From Candidatus Zipacnadia bacterium (GTDB lineage: Bacteria > Armatimonadota > Zipacnadia > Zipacnadales > UBA5352): a DNA stretch of 63,939 nucleotides. The notes under the pieces were generated by a model that was not told the origin of the DNA, did no database searches, and was given only the letters and a program-made list of their open reading frames with translations. The DNA is taken from the NCBI GenBank assembly GCA_029820945.1, contig JALGUJ010000043.1, forward strand, positions 1 through 63,939. The letters are read 5' to 3'. Positions 27,828 through 36,895 of this stretch are shown here, piece after piece; the stretch's first letter is position 1; the number at the start of each line of letters is the position of its first letter. Made by a program: the position numbers and the translations under genes.

Positions 27828-27912
27828 GTGCTGGCTCACATGAAGCGCGACCGGCACAGGGAGGGTCGGTCTGCGCCACACAGAGGAGAAAAGGAGAGTG
27901 TGGTGACGCGAC

Positions 27913-29511
27913 ATGTTGGATCGCGAAAGTAGTACTCACCGCCACGCCCACATGATCATCATCCTGCTCAGCGTGCTGATCGGGATGGTATTAGGGACCG
28001 TGGCCTGCAACATGCCGGAGCGAACATCGTCTCCGGCCATGGCCCAGGAGGCCCCCGCAGAGGCGCCGAGCGCCAGAGAGCTCGAGAACGAGTTCACGCG
28101 GATTGCGGAGAAGACCCTGCCCGCGGTTGTGCGCATCAATGTGGAGGCGACGGCGGCGACCCCCGCGATGGAGGACGTACCCGAACGTTTCCGGGAGTTC
28201 TTCCGGCAGTTCCCCTGGTTCGACTTCCCCGAGGATGAGGATGGTGGGGAGGGCGGACGCCGGCACATGGTCCCCCGCCGTAAGGGTGTTGGCTCAGGAT
28301 GGATCTACAGCGCCGATGGCTACATCGTGACCAACGCACACGTGATCGCCGACGCCACGAAGGTCACGGTAGTGCTGCACGACGACCCCGACGACGGCAG
28401 CGAATACCCCGCGGAGATCGTCGGTCGTGACCCGAAGACGGACCTGGCGGTTCTGAAGGTGGATGCGGGACGCGAACTGCCTTACCTCAAGCTGGGGAAC
28501 TCGGAGAACATGAAGGTCGGCTCCTGGGTGATGGCGGTAGGGGCGCCGTTCCAGCTCGAGCAGACGGTCACCGTCGGCGTGGTGAGCGCCAAGGGCCGGC
28601 TGATCGAGCCGGACCCGAGCATGCCCTACATTCGGCTCGGCGACATCATCCAGACCGACGCCTCCATCAACCCCGGCAACTCGGGCGGGCCGCTGGTGAA
28701 CCTCAATGGCGACGTGGTGGGCATCAACGTGGCCTACGCGGCGCCGATGCGGACGGGCAACATCGGCATCGGATTCGCGATCCCGGCCGAGACGGCCGAG
28801 AGGATCGTGCCGCGCCTGATGGAGGGGAAGCCCATCGCACGCGGCTGGCTGGGCGTCAAGATCAAGGACCTGACTCAGAACCTGGAGGAGTTCTACGGCG
28901 TTGACGGCGGGGCACGCGTCGCCGGCATCGAGGCCGATGCACCCGCGGCCGACAGCGACCTGCAGGTGGACGACATCATCATCGCGGTGGACGGCCAGGA
29001 CGTGCAGGACACGTGGGATCTGCAGCAGGCCATCGCGCAACGCGAGCCAGGCACCACCGTGACATTGACCGTCGTCCGCAACAAGACGGAGCGCAATATC
29101 AAGGTGAAGCTGGGCGAGATGCCGGCCAAGTACGCGGGCCTGCCCGAGGAGGAGCCGCCGGCCGCCGGGCCTGAGGAGGACTGGCCGCTGGGCATTGCGG
29201 TGATGTCCCTCGACGAACTGACGCCCGACATACGGCGTCAGCTCGGCATCGACGCGGAGACAGCCCGGATCATGGAGGACTTCACAGGCGTGCTGGTGAC
29301 GGACATCGAGCCGGACAGCCGGGCGCTGCCGCGCGTGCGGCCGGGCGACGTCATCTCCAAGGTCGATGGCAAGGACGTGGCCACCGTCGAGGAGTACCGC
29401 AAGCAGATGGAGAAGGTGCTGGAGGAGGACCGTGATTTCGTGGTGCTGCACCTCTCCAGGGTGATCGACGGTGAGGCGGTCTCCGATGCGGTTGACGTGG
29501 AGATCGAGTGA
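27913..29511 (+). CDS. DegP/HtrA-type serine protease (S1C), membrane-anchored or exported
   Basis: 532 aa from ATG 27913. An N-terminal hydrophobic segment (MIIILLSVLIGMVLGTVAC, residues 14-32) serves as signal/anchor and may be lipidated at the Cys. The trypsin-like domain carries the triad His143 (IVTNAHVIAD), Asp177 (PKTDLAVLKV) and Ser257 (NPGNSGGPLVNLNG). Two PDZ domains follow: PDZ1 about 315-400 (RGWLGVKIKDLTQNLEEF) and PDZ2 about 415-515 (LGIAVMSLDELTPDIRRQLG). The LA-loop region before the domain is acidic and Phe-rich (FREFFRQFPWFDFPEDEDGG), as in DegQ/DegP. Periplasmic/extracytoplasmic protease-chaperone for misfolded proteins. A strong hairpin terminator follows. Confidence 0.95.
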   Translation: MLDRESSTHRHAHMIIILLSVLIGMVLGTVACNMPERTSSPAMAQEAPAEAPSARELENEFTRIAEKTLPAVVRINVEATAATPAMEDVPERFREFFRQFPWFDFPEDEDGGEGGRRHMVPRRKGVGSGWIYSADGYIVTNAHVIADATKVTVVLHDDPDDGSEYPAEIVGRDPKTDLAVLKVDAGRELPYLKLGNSENMKVGSWVMAVGAPFQLEQTVTVGVVSAKGRLIEPDPSMPYIRLGDIIQTDASINPGNSGGPLVNLNGDVVGINVAYAAPMRTGNIGIGFAIPAETAERIVPRLMEGKPIARGWLGVKIKDLTQNLEEFYGVDGGARVAGIEADAPAADSDLQVDDIIIAVDGQDVQDTWDLQQAIAQREPGTTVTLTVVRNKTERNIKVKLGEMPAKYAGLPEEEPPAAGPEEDWPLGIAVMSLDELTPDIRRQLGIDAETARIMEDFTGVLVTDIEPDSRALPRVRPGDVISKVDGKDVATVEEYRKQMEKVLEEDRDFVVLHLSRVIDGEAVSDAVDVEIE

Positions 29512-29542
29512 CCGCATCTGACGGCATCATGACACGCAGATC

Positions 29543-29570
29543 GGGCCCCGGATTCCGTCCGCCGGGGCCC
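29543..29570 (+). terminator. Intrinsic terminator after the DegP/HtrA-type gene
   Basis: GGGCCCCGG (29543-29551), 10-base loop, CCGGGGCCC (29562-29570), followed by GTTCCTTT; 32 bases past the stop codon. Perfect nine-base-pair stem. Confidence 0.6.
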
Positions 29571-29627
29571 GTTCCTTTGAGCGTCCGCGCCACCGAATCT
29601 TAAAGCCGGGCAGGGAGGAATCGATAG

Positions 29628-30091
29628 GTGGCGATGGGTAATATAGAATTTGCACAAGCAGCCTTCGGCTCCGAACGCTGGCTGGTCGTGGAGGTCGCAT
29701 GGGGGTGGTGCGGGCTGCGCCGCACCGAGGCGGGGATGACCGCCTGCACCCTGCCGCTTGCCGAGCGTCTCGCGGCGGAGCGTGCTGTAGCTGCTGAGGG
29801 GGAGGAGGCGCGCCGTGATCCGCTTCTTGACGAGGCGGGACGACTCCTGGCGGCCTACTTCGCGGGGAGCCGGGTGGACTTCGAGCTTCCATTGGCCCCG
29901 GAGATCAGGGGGGCCTTCAGCCGGGGTCGCCGCGAGCCGCGCGGGCCGCGGGGCAGGCCCTGGCGAACAACCCTCTGCCGGTGGTCATTCCCTGCCACCG
30001 GGTGGTGGGCGCGGATGGCCGTCTCGTCGGCTTCGGCGCGGGGTTGGGGATGAAGCGCCGCCTGCTGGCGCTCGAAGGCGTGACAGTGTGA
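29628..30091 (+). pseudogene. Methylated-DNA-protein cysteine methyltransferase (ogt-like), inactivated
   Basis: The first part (from GTG 29628) matches the N-terminal domain: [21 protein letters not shown]. At about 29915 the frame leaves the family ([12 protein letters not shown] then unrelated residues, ending 30053). The family C-terminal half resumes in another frame, [20 protein letters not shown], then [18 protein letters not shown] with the methyl-accepting Cys, ending EGVTV at TGA 30089-30091. Between the two parts the helix-turn-helix stretch (normally F-Q-x-x-V-W to Y-G-E-V-A, about 22 residues) is missing and the frame is shifted, so no complete enzyme can be made. The active site PCHRVV is intact but disconnected. 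Either real gene loss or an assembly deletion. Confidence 0.82.
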
Positions 30092-30151
30092 ACTCGAGGC
30101 GAACCCGCCAACGGCACGGGCTCGAGGCCCGACGCGCGCAGAGCCGCGCGG

Positions 30152-30180
30152 TTGACAGGACTCGGGCGTTTGCGTAATAT
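30152..30180 (+). promoter_or_regulatory. Sigma-70-type promoter for the M6-like metalloprotease gene
   Basis: TTGACA (30152-30157), 17-base spacer, TAATAT (30175-30180). A full-consensus -35 at ideal spacing. Predicted start near 30187, about 140 bases before ATG 30325, giving a long leader in which I see no known riboswitch. Confidence 0.7.
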
Positions 30181-30324
30181 GGCGTGAGATAGGCGAGGCG
30201 ACAGGACGGAGGCCGCGCGCCGTCCGCTCGTCGATCGTGCTCTAGCGCGCGAACGTCGAGCGTTCAGTGCTGTTGGCGGTTGCCGGGCGGGCACGCACAA
30301 AGCACCGAGAGGTGGCCGATCGAC

Positions 30325-33300
30325 ATGCGTACTTCCGTGGCGACCCGATGTGCGGTATTCCTCGTATGTGCCATCATCCTCACAGGGCTCGTTGCTCCCC
30401 AGACGCAGGCGGCGGTGACCATAGACATTGGGGACTACCGTGCCGCGGCACTGGACTTCGTGCAGCAGAAGTTCGGGCTGTCGCGAGACGCCGCGATCAC
30501 CGTCATGCATCGCTATGAGGACATGCATGGCGCGAAGATCATCGACACCCTCGATCTTCCTGAGGGAGCGGTGCTCGACTTCGTCCGGGTGGACGGCAAC
30601 GCGCCCGACCCATCCTCGATGGTTACCTTCGAGGGGTCGGGCGTGCTGCGTGAGGCACACCCGAGGCTGTTCTACCCCATAATCCGCGAGGTGCTCGAGA
30701 AGGCTCCTCCGGGTGAGCGGGAGCACGTGCTCGCTAACATCCGGGAGGCGCTCAAGCGCGGGTGGTTCGTGCAGACCATCACCCAGGAGCAGCGCGACCA
30801 CCTGCTCAACTACAGGCTGCCGGGCGAGAAGCCGATGCGCGCCAAGGCACCGCGGCGGGTGCGCATCCTGGTGGTGCTCAACAACTTCCCGTACTGGAAC
30901 GACATCTCCCCCTCTCCGGGCGCCTACGACAGCGGTGGTGACCGCGAGCATCCGGTCTCCGAGGCCCTGGACTTGCACACGCCCGGAGGGCACATAGACA
31001 CCACCACGCTGCGTCCGGCGGGTCTCGACTCGCCGACGTGGTCGGCCACCGGCGAGGCGCCACAGGGGGGCACCAACGCATCGGTGAGCAACCACCCTCG
31101 CCTCGAGTACACGGTGAGTGGTCGCACCGGCACCTCCGTGGACCTCAAGGAGCGCTGGTTCGACTTCCTCTTCAACGTCAACAACCCCCTTAGCGTGACG
31201 AACTACTACTACGCCAACTCCCACGCCAACATCGCCATCGAGGGGGACCGGAGCGACATTGTCGGTCCGCTGGAGAGCCACCACATACTCGACCGCATCC
31301 CGTACCTGGGCGGACCCGGTCACGACTACGCGATTCAGCCGGGCACGCCGATCGTGCGCCGTGAGCCAGGCACCGGTCTGTGGGGAGTGAGCGCCGACAG
31401 CGGCGAGGACCTGATCGGCACTCTGGGGTACAATGGGACCGTCAGCATCGGCGCCGTCCAGATCTGGGACGATGCCAACAGCGAGTGGGACGACCTCGAG
31501 GTGACCCAGCGCGTCACGGACCCGTATGATAGCCGCCGGTATATCGTCAAGACGGCCTCCTTCGACGACGATGACAGGATCCGGGCCAGGATCGGCGGCA
31601 CCTGGCGCAACGTGCCGATTGACGCCGGCTTCAGCCTTGACGACACCACCTTCACGAGCGCGGAGATCATCGGCTCTGAGCCGGGCAACCGGCTGCTCTC
31701 GATGTGCTACTACACGCACGACCACATCGTCGAGAACGGGCGATTGGGGACCCGGCCCTATCAGCTCCGCCACATGCAGAACAGCGCCGGTCGCGTGGAC
31801 GACATCCTCGGCACCGTGGACGATCCTGACTGGCACTACATCCGGCCCTTCCCCTACGACCACGACGTGCAGGACCACCGCGACCCGAACTGGGGCTACT
31901 TCGAGGATCCCAATTCGGTCGGCGCGCACAACTTTGGCGTGTGGCTGGGGCATCTGAACGCGGTCATGAACGACAACGGTATCGCGCCCAGCGGCTACAG
32001 TTGCCGCATCAACCTCTATCCCTCGGACGCGGCTGGCAGCCAGGACACGGGCGGCACGTCGGGCCCGTGGAGCGGGACGCACGTCTTCATCCCCAACTCC
32101 TCGGTGGTGCTGCCGTCGGACGCCGGCCTCTATCTGGCGGCCCACGAGCTTGGCCACGCCCTGGCGGGGTTCCCGGACCTGTACGACCTGGACTTCTACA
32201 CCAACGCCACGGGGGTCGACCCGCCGCTGTTTGAGTGCAGCATGATCGGTCCTTACAGCGTCATGGCGCACGGCGGCCGCCGGATTGACGCCTTCCTGAA
32301 GACGCTGGTTGGCTGGGTCGTGCCGGTGGCGGTCACGGAGGATATCATCGGCGCGGACCTGCCGGAGATCGAGGGCACGCTCGAGAACCCGGTCATCTAC
32401 AAGCTGCCCGGGCGCCCCCACTACATCGCCAACGACGTGCCGCCGGATCAGTGGAAGGAGTTCTTCCTGGTCGAGAACCGCAATCGCACCGGCGCGAACT
32501 ACTTCAACGACATCTCCCCGCGCGGCATGTATATCTACCACGTGGACCTGCGCTTCGGGCAGACCGAGGAGTGGCACCCCGCGGTCATCGTCGAGCAGGC
32601 GGACGGGCTGTACGAGCTGGAGCGGAACCCCGACGGCCAGTGGGGCGACCTGGAGGGCGACCCCTTCCCGGGCTCGACCGATAACCGGAACTTCACGCAG
32701 CTCACCGAGCCCCACAGTTGGAGCCACGGCTGGGTCTCCGGGGTGGGCGTCAACAGCGTGAGCCCAAAGACGGACCCGCCACCGGAGCCACCGCCGGGTG
32801 TGCTCCAGCCCGGCTCGAGCACCGATAGCTTCTCGAGGGTCGCGAATATCTCCGACCCCGGGACCTTCATGACCGCAGATCTTTATGTGGTGCCTCGCGA
32901 GGTCATCGCCACGCAGCTCGCGGTCCCGCCGCCCGACGCTGACGACGAGGACGGCGACGGCATCCTCTGGGAGGTCAAGCAGGGCACCGAAGACTGCCTG
33001 ATGATGCACCTGAAGCTGGACAACGACTCGGCAGCCCCGAACCTCTCGCGCGGTGACGTCGAGCTGGCGACCATCCGCATCGACGAGAACGGCTCGTCGC
33101 AGGACGACCCGGACACCGAGCGCCTGTCACTGTTTGACGACACCAACGGCAATGGCGTGTTCGAGGTCGATCAGGACACCCGCATCGCGACGTCGGCCTT
33201 CCAGAGCCAGACGGCCTACTTCACCGACCTGAACTACCGCATCCCGCTGGATGAGCAGCGGGACCTGTTCGTGACGTATGACGTCAGCCCCGGCGCGAAC

Positions 33301-36300
33301 GCCGCGCCAGGCATTTCACTGGGGGCGGGCATCGCCCAGTACGACTACATCCGGCCGGAGATCCCCGGCGCGGTGCAGCGGCGGGTGCGCCAGCCCATCT
33401 CGGGCAGCAACGACGGCCTGGGAGCGGCGCGCTTCCCCATCAACTCAACGCTGGTGGCCATCGACGAGGCCCCCGACACCGTGACGGTCACGCCGACCAG
33501 CCGGGCCCCGATCGATGAGCCGGAGCCGCCCGAGCCTGAGGGCAGCGCGAAGGCCATAGAGCCGGGCGACCAGGACGTGCCGATCCTGTCGCTGACCTTC
33601 GAGGTCGATCAGGACCGCGCGTCGGTCACCCGCATCCGAGTAGACGAGACGGGCACCATCAACGCCGTCTCTCACGTCACCGCGGCCAAGCTCTATCACG
33701 ATCTGAACGCCGATGGCGTGGTCGATCCCGGCGATACGCTGCTGGAGGAGACGACCTTCGCCAGCGTCGCGGGCACGGAGCGGGCGTCCTTCGATATCCA
33801 GGCCACGCCGGTCGACATCGTCGAGGGCAGCCCGCAGTCGGTGCTGCTCACGGCGTCTTTGTCGGACGAGTTGCCTCTGGAGACCCCGCCGCTGACGCTG
33901 CAGTACACGCTGGTGGACACCAGCTACATCACGCTGGGTCAGGTGGAGGACATCGTCTCGGATGAGAACTTCCCGATGTCCTCGGAGGAGGTCTCCACGC
34001 CAATACCCAACGAGCCGCCGGCGGCGCCCGAGAACCTCGCGGCGACCGTGCTGGGCGACGGCAGCATCCTGCTGAGCTGGGAGCTCTCCAACGACGATCC
34101 GGATAAGGCCGCCAAGGCCGGGGAGAACGACGTCACGGAGTACCACATCTACCGCTCCACGCAGGCGGCGGATCTGCCGAACATGACGCCGGCCGATGTC
34201 TACGCGATCGTGGCGGCCGGGACGACCGAGTTTAATGACCTCAACGCCCCGTTGGGCGTGGACCTCTACTACATGATGCGCGCCTACGACGGCGTGCAGG
34301 AGGGTCCGGACTCGAACATCGCCGGTCCGGTGCAGGCGACCGATAACCTCGCGCCGACCTTCAGCAAGTTCGACCCCGCGCAGGGCGCCGACGGCGTCCC
34401 GCGTGACACGACGATCGCCTTCACCATCGAGGACAACGCCTCGGGCATCGACCAATCCACGCTGGTCTTCGAGGTGGACGGGGTGGACGTGGCCCAGGCG
34501 CCGGAGACGACCATCACGGGGTCGGCGATGCGGCTGCGGGTCGAGTACGATCCGCCGGCCGACTACGACTTCCTGCAGGAGGTAACGGTCAGCCTGCAGG
34601 TGGCCGACAACTTCGGCAACGTCGCGCCGGCCGAGGGCGAGTTCGAGAGCTACGACTTCACGGTGGAGGGCCCGCCCACCTTCAGCATCGCCGGCGTCAT
34701 CACCGACGCCGACGGCAACCCCGAGGAGGGCGTGCGTGTAACGGCGGGGCAGCTCTTCGCCGACACCAACGCGCAGGGCGAGTACGAGGTAACGGGCCTG
34801 TCTGCCGGGGACTACACCGTAGTGCCGTCGAAGGACGGCCGGTCCTTCAGCCCCGAGCAGCGCGGGGTCACGGTCGGCCCCGACGCCGTGGCCATCGACT
34901 TCACCTCGGCGCCCGGCTATGACATCGCCGGCACGGTCGAGACGGGCGACGGCGACCCGTTGGCGGGCGTGACGGTCAGCGCCGGCCGCCGCCAGGACAT
35001 CACGGGACAGGACGGCACCTGGGAGATCAGCGACGTGCCCGCAGGTGACTACACGCTGCGGCCCAGGCTCGCGGGTTGGGTCTTCGACCCGACCGAGCTG
35101 GCGGTGACGGTTGATGAGCAGGAGGGCGACGCCCTCGGGCTGCTCTTCACCGCCTCGGTCGAGACCTTCGACGTCACTGGCGTGATCCTCACCACGGGCG
35201 GCGACCGGCTGGCAGGCATCCAGGTGGATGCGCTGCAGAACGACCAGGTGGTCGCCACCGCGCACAGCGGCGCGAACGGTGCCTACAGCCTCACAGGCCT
35301 GGAGCCGGGGCATTACACCGTGCGCCCCGAGGACGACGACTACGCCTTCGAGCCCGTGGAGACCGACCTGGACGTGGTCACAGACCTGTCGAACGTGGAC
35401 TTCGTCGCCGCGACTCTCTATACCCTGCCCCTCGGGCAGGGCCTGAGCTTCGTGGCCGTGCCCGTGAACCCGCTCAACCCCGACGTCCAGGCCGCCTTCG
35501 GCCAGGATGTACGGGTGGCACGGTGGGATCCGCAGGCGGAGGACTACCTCGAGGCGCCCTCCAACGACGCGCTGATGGCCCTCGCCCCCGGTCGCGGCTT
35601 CTGGACCGAGAGCCCGGATGACCGCGACGTGCACGTGGCAGGCGAGGTCTTCCCGAACGATCAGGGCCTGACGCTGAACCTGCCCGACGGCTGGACGATG
35701 GCCGGGAACCCCTATGAGCGCGAGCTGCCGTGGGAGCAGTTGCAGATCCCGGCGGGCGGCGCGGCCGCGCGCTACGGCTTCATCTGGGATCGTGAGGACG
35801 AGACCTATCGGCTGGTGAGCACCGCGGCCGGCCTGGGTGGCCTCACGACGGTGCCCAAGAACCAGGGCATGTGGCTGCGCGCCCACGGCTCCACGCAGGT
35901 GAGCATCGCCGCGCCCGGCGCGGCCCCGGCCTCCGCCGAGGTCGCGCAGCGGGCGGCGCGCCATCCCGCGGAGAACGCGTGGATCGTTCCCATCGTGGCC
36001 CGGGCCGCCAACATGCTCGACGCCTGCAGCTACGCCGGCGTGCTGCCGCAGGCGGCGGCGGATCCGGCTGCCTACCGCATCGAAAACCCGCCCATCATCG
36101 GGCCCTATGTGGACGTGTACTTCGTGGATGCCTCCGGCCGCCGGCTGGCGGTGGATGTGCGCGAGGCCGGCGCAGCCGCGCAGAGCTGGGACTTCGTGGT
36201 CTCGACCGATCTGCCCGGCCTCCAGGTTGAGGTCGCGCTGCCCGACCTGTCTGAGGTCCCGGCCGACAAGACGGTGACGCTGGTCGATAAGGCGGCGGGG

Positions 36301-36693
36301 AAGCGCATCTACGCCCGGACCATGACCTGCTACAGCTACAACTCCGGCGACGGCGGGGCGCGCAGCTTCCGCCTCGAGATCGCCGACCGGGCGGAGTCCG
36401 GCCTGATGATCACCGGCGCCTCGGCCGCCGCGGCGCGCGGCGGTGTGACCGTCAGCTACTCGCTGTCGGCGGAGGCGGAGGTTCGCATCGAGGTGCTCAA
36501 CATCGCCGGCCGCCGGGTGGCGACGGTAGACGCGGGCCGGCCGCAGCCGGCCGGCGTGTGCGCGGCGAGCTGGAACGGCCGCAGCGGTGCGGGCACACTG
36601 TGCCCGGCCGGGCGCTACCTGGTGCGGCTGGAGGCACGCGGCGCGGACGGCCAGCAGGCGCAGGCGCTGGTCCCGCTGCAGATAGAAAGGTAG
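30325..36693 (+). CDS. Large secreted M6-like (immune inhibitor A-type) metalloprotease with C-terminal surface modules
   Basis: 2122 aa from ATG 30325; residues 1-30 are a signal peptide. A zinc metalloprotease core runs to about residue 870: LAAHELGHALAGFPDLYD (His607, Glu608, His611) and a downstream IGPYSVMAHGG Met-turn-like segment, as in M6 peptidases. M6 usually reads H-E-x-x-H-x-x-G-x-x-D; here one residue more separates His611 from the Gly. Then come beta domains, an FN3 domain (from about 1232, PAAPENLAATV), an Ig-like domain (from about 1339), and three carboxypeptidase-regulatory-like domains (from 1453, 1532 and 1615; FSIAGVITDADG type). A GLSFVAVPVNPL domain (about 1706-1880), a WIVPIVARAA...AGKRIYAR domain (about 1887-2030) and a FlgD-like Ig ending LVPLQIER complete it. 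The last five domains recur in the next gene. Probably extracellular and surface-attached. Confidence 0.88.
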   Translation: MRTSVATRCAVFLVCAIILTGLVAPQTQAAVTIDIGDYRAAALDFVQQKFGLSRDAAITVMHRYEDMHGAKIIDTLDLPEGAVLDFVRVDGNAPDPSSMVTFEGSGVLREAHPRLFYPIIREVLEKAPPGEREHVLANIREALKRGWFVQTITQEQRDHLLNYRLPGEKPMRAKAPRRVRILVVLNNFPYWNDISPSPGAYDSGGDREHPVSEALDLHTPGGHIDTTTLRPAGLDSPTWSATGEAPQGGTNASVSNHPRLEYTVSGRTGTSVDLKERWFDFLFNVNNPLSVTNYYYANSHANIAIEGDRSDIVGPLESHHILDRIPYLGGPGHDYAIQPGTPIVRREPGTGLWGVSADSGEDLIGTLGYNGTVSIGAVQIWDDANSEWDDLEVTQRVTDPYDSRRYIVKTASFDDDDRIRARIGGTWRNVPIDAGFSLDDTTFTSAEIIGSEPGNRLLSMCYYTHDHIVENGRLGTRPYQLRHMQNSAGRVDDILGTVDDPDWHYIRPFPYDHDVQDHRDPNWGYFEDPNSVGAHNFGVWLGHLNAVMNDNGIAPSGYSCRINLYPSDAAGSQDTGGTSGPWSGTHVFIPNSSVVLPSDAGLYLAAHELGHALAGFPDLYDLDFYTNATGVDPPLFECSMIGPYSVMAHGGRRIDAFLKTLVGWVVPVAVTEDIIGADLPEIEGTLENPVIYKLPGRPHYIANDVPPDQWKEFFLVENRNRTGANYFNDISPRGMYIYHVDLRFGQTEEWHPAVIVEQADGLYELERNPDGQWGDLEGDPFPGSTDNRNFTQLTEPHSWSHGWVSGVGVNSVSPKTDPPPEPPPGVLQPGSSTDSFSRVANISDPGTFMTADLYVVPREVIATQLAVPPPDADDEDGDGILWEVKQGTEDCLMMHLKLDNDSAAPNLSRGDVELATIRIDENGSSQDDPDTERLSLFDDTNGNGVFEVDQDTRIATSAFQSQTAYFTDLNYRIPLDEQRDLFVTYDVSPGANAAPGISLGAGIAQYDYIRPEIPGAVQRRVRQPISGSNDGLGAARFPINSTLVAIDEAPDTVTVTPTSRAPIDEPEPPEPEGSAKAIEPGDQDVPILSLTFEVDQDRASVTRIRVDETGTINAVSHVTAAKLYHDLNADGVVDPGDTLLEETTFASVAGTERASFDIQATPVDIVEGSPQSVLLTASLSDELPLETPPLTLQYTLVDTSYITLGQVEDIVSDENFPMSSEEVSTPIPNEPPAAPENLAATVLGDGSILLSWELSNDDPDKAAKAGENDVTEYHIYRSTQAADLPNMTPADVYAIVAAGTTEFNDLNAPLGVDLYYMMRAYDGVQEGPDSNIAGPVQATDNLAPTFSKFDPAQGADGVPRDTTIAFTIEDNASGIDQSTLVFEVDGVDVAQAPETTITGSAMRLRVEYDPPADYDFLQEVTVSLQVADNFGNVAPAEGEFESYDFTVEGPPTFSIAGVITDADGNPEEGVRVTAGQLFADTNAQGEYEVTGLSAGDYTVVPSKDGRSFSPEQRGVTVGPDAVAIDFTSAPGYDIAGTVETGDGDPLAGVTVSAGRRQDITGQDGTWEISDVPAGDYTLRPRLAGWVFDPTELAVTVDEQEGDALGLLFTASVETFDVTGVILTTGGDRLAGIQVDALQNDQVVATAHSGANGAYSLTGLEPGHYTVRPEDDDYAFEPVETDLDVVTDLSNVDFVAATLYTLPLGQGLSFVAVPVNPLNPDVQAAFGQDVRVARWDPQAEDYLEAPSNDALMALAPGRGFWTESPDDRDVHVAGEVFPNDQGLTLNLPDGWTMAGNPYERELPWEQLQIPAGGAAARYGFIWDREDETYRLVSTAAGLGGLTTVPKNQGMWLRAHGSTQVSIAAPGAAPASAEVAQRAARHPAENAWIVPIVARAANMLDACSYAGVLPQAAADPAAYRIENPPIIGPYVDVYFVDASGRRLAVDVREAGAAAQSWDFVVSTDLPGLQVEVALPDLSEVPADKTVTLVDKAAGKRIYARTMTCYSYNSGDGGARSFRLEIADRAESGLMITGASAAAARGGVTVSYSLSAEAEVRIEVLNIAGRRVATVDAGRPQPAGVCAASWNGRSGAGTLCPAGRYLVRLEARGADGQQAQALVPLQIER

Positions 36694-36736
36694 ATCGATT
36701 GGAGGTCCCGCCACGGACCTCGACGAATCGAGCGGT

Positions 36737-36766
36737 CCCTCCCCGGCGGACCAGAGCCGGGGAGGG
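36737..36766 (+). terminator. Hairpin between the two giant genes
   Basis: CCCTCCCCGGC (36737-36747), 8-base loop, GCCGGGGAGGG (36756-36766): an 11-bp stem 44 bases past the protease stop. No U-run follows. It could attenuate transcription between the two genes. Confidence 0.4.
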
Positions 36767-36895
36767 GGACGGTGTATGCAATATCTCGTCCGGGGTCGTC
36801 GCGCCTGGGGTGGGCATGGACGCTGACGTACCAGTGCACTCTCAATACGCCATGTAGGGTAAGGGAGACACAGGCACGCAGGAGAGGTGCAGGCC

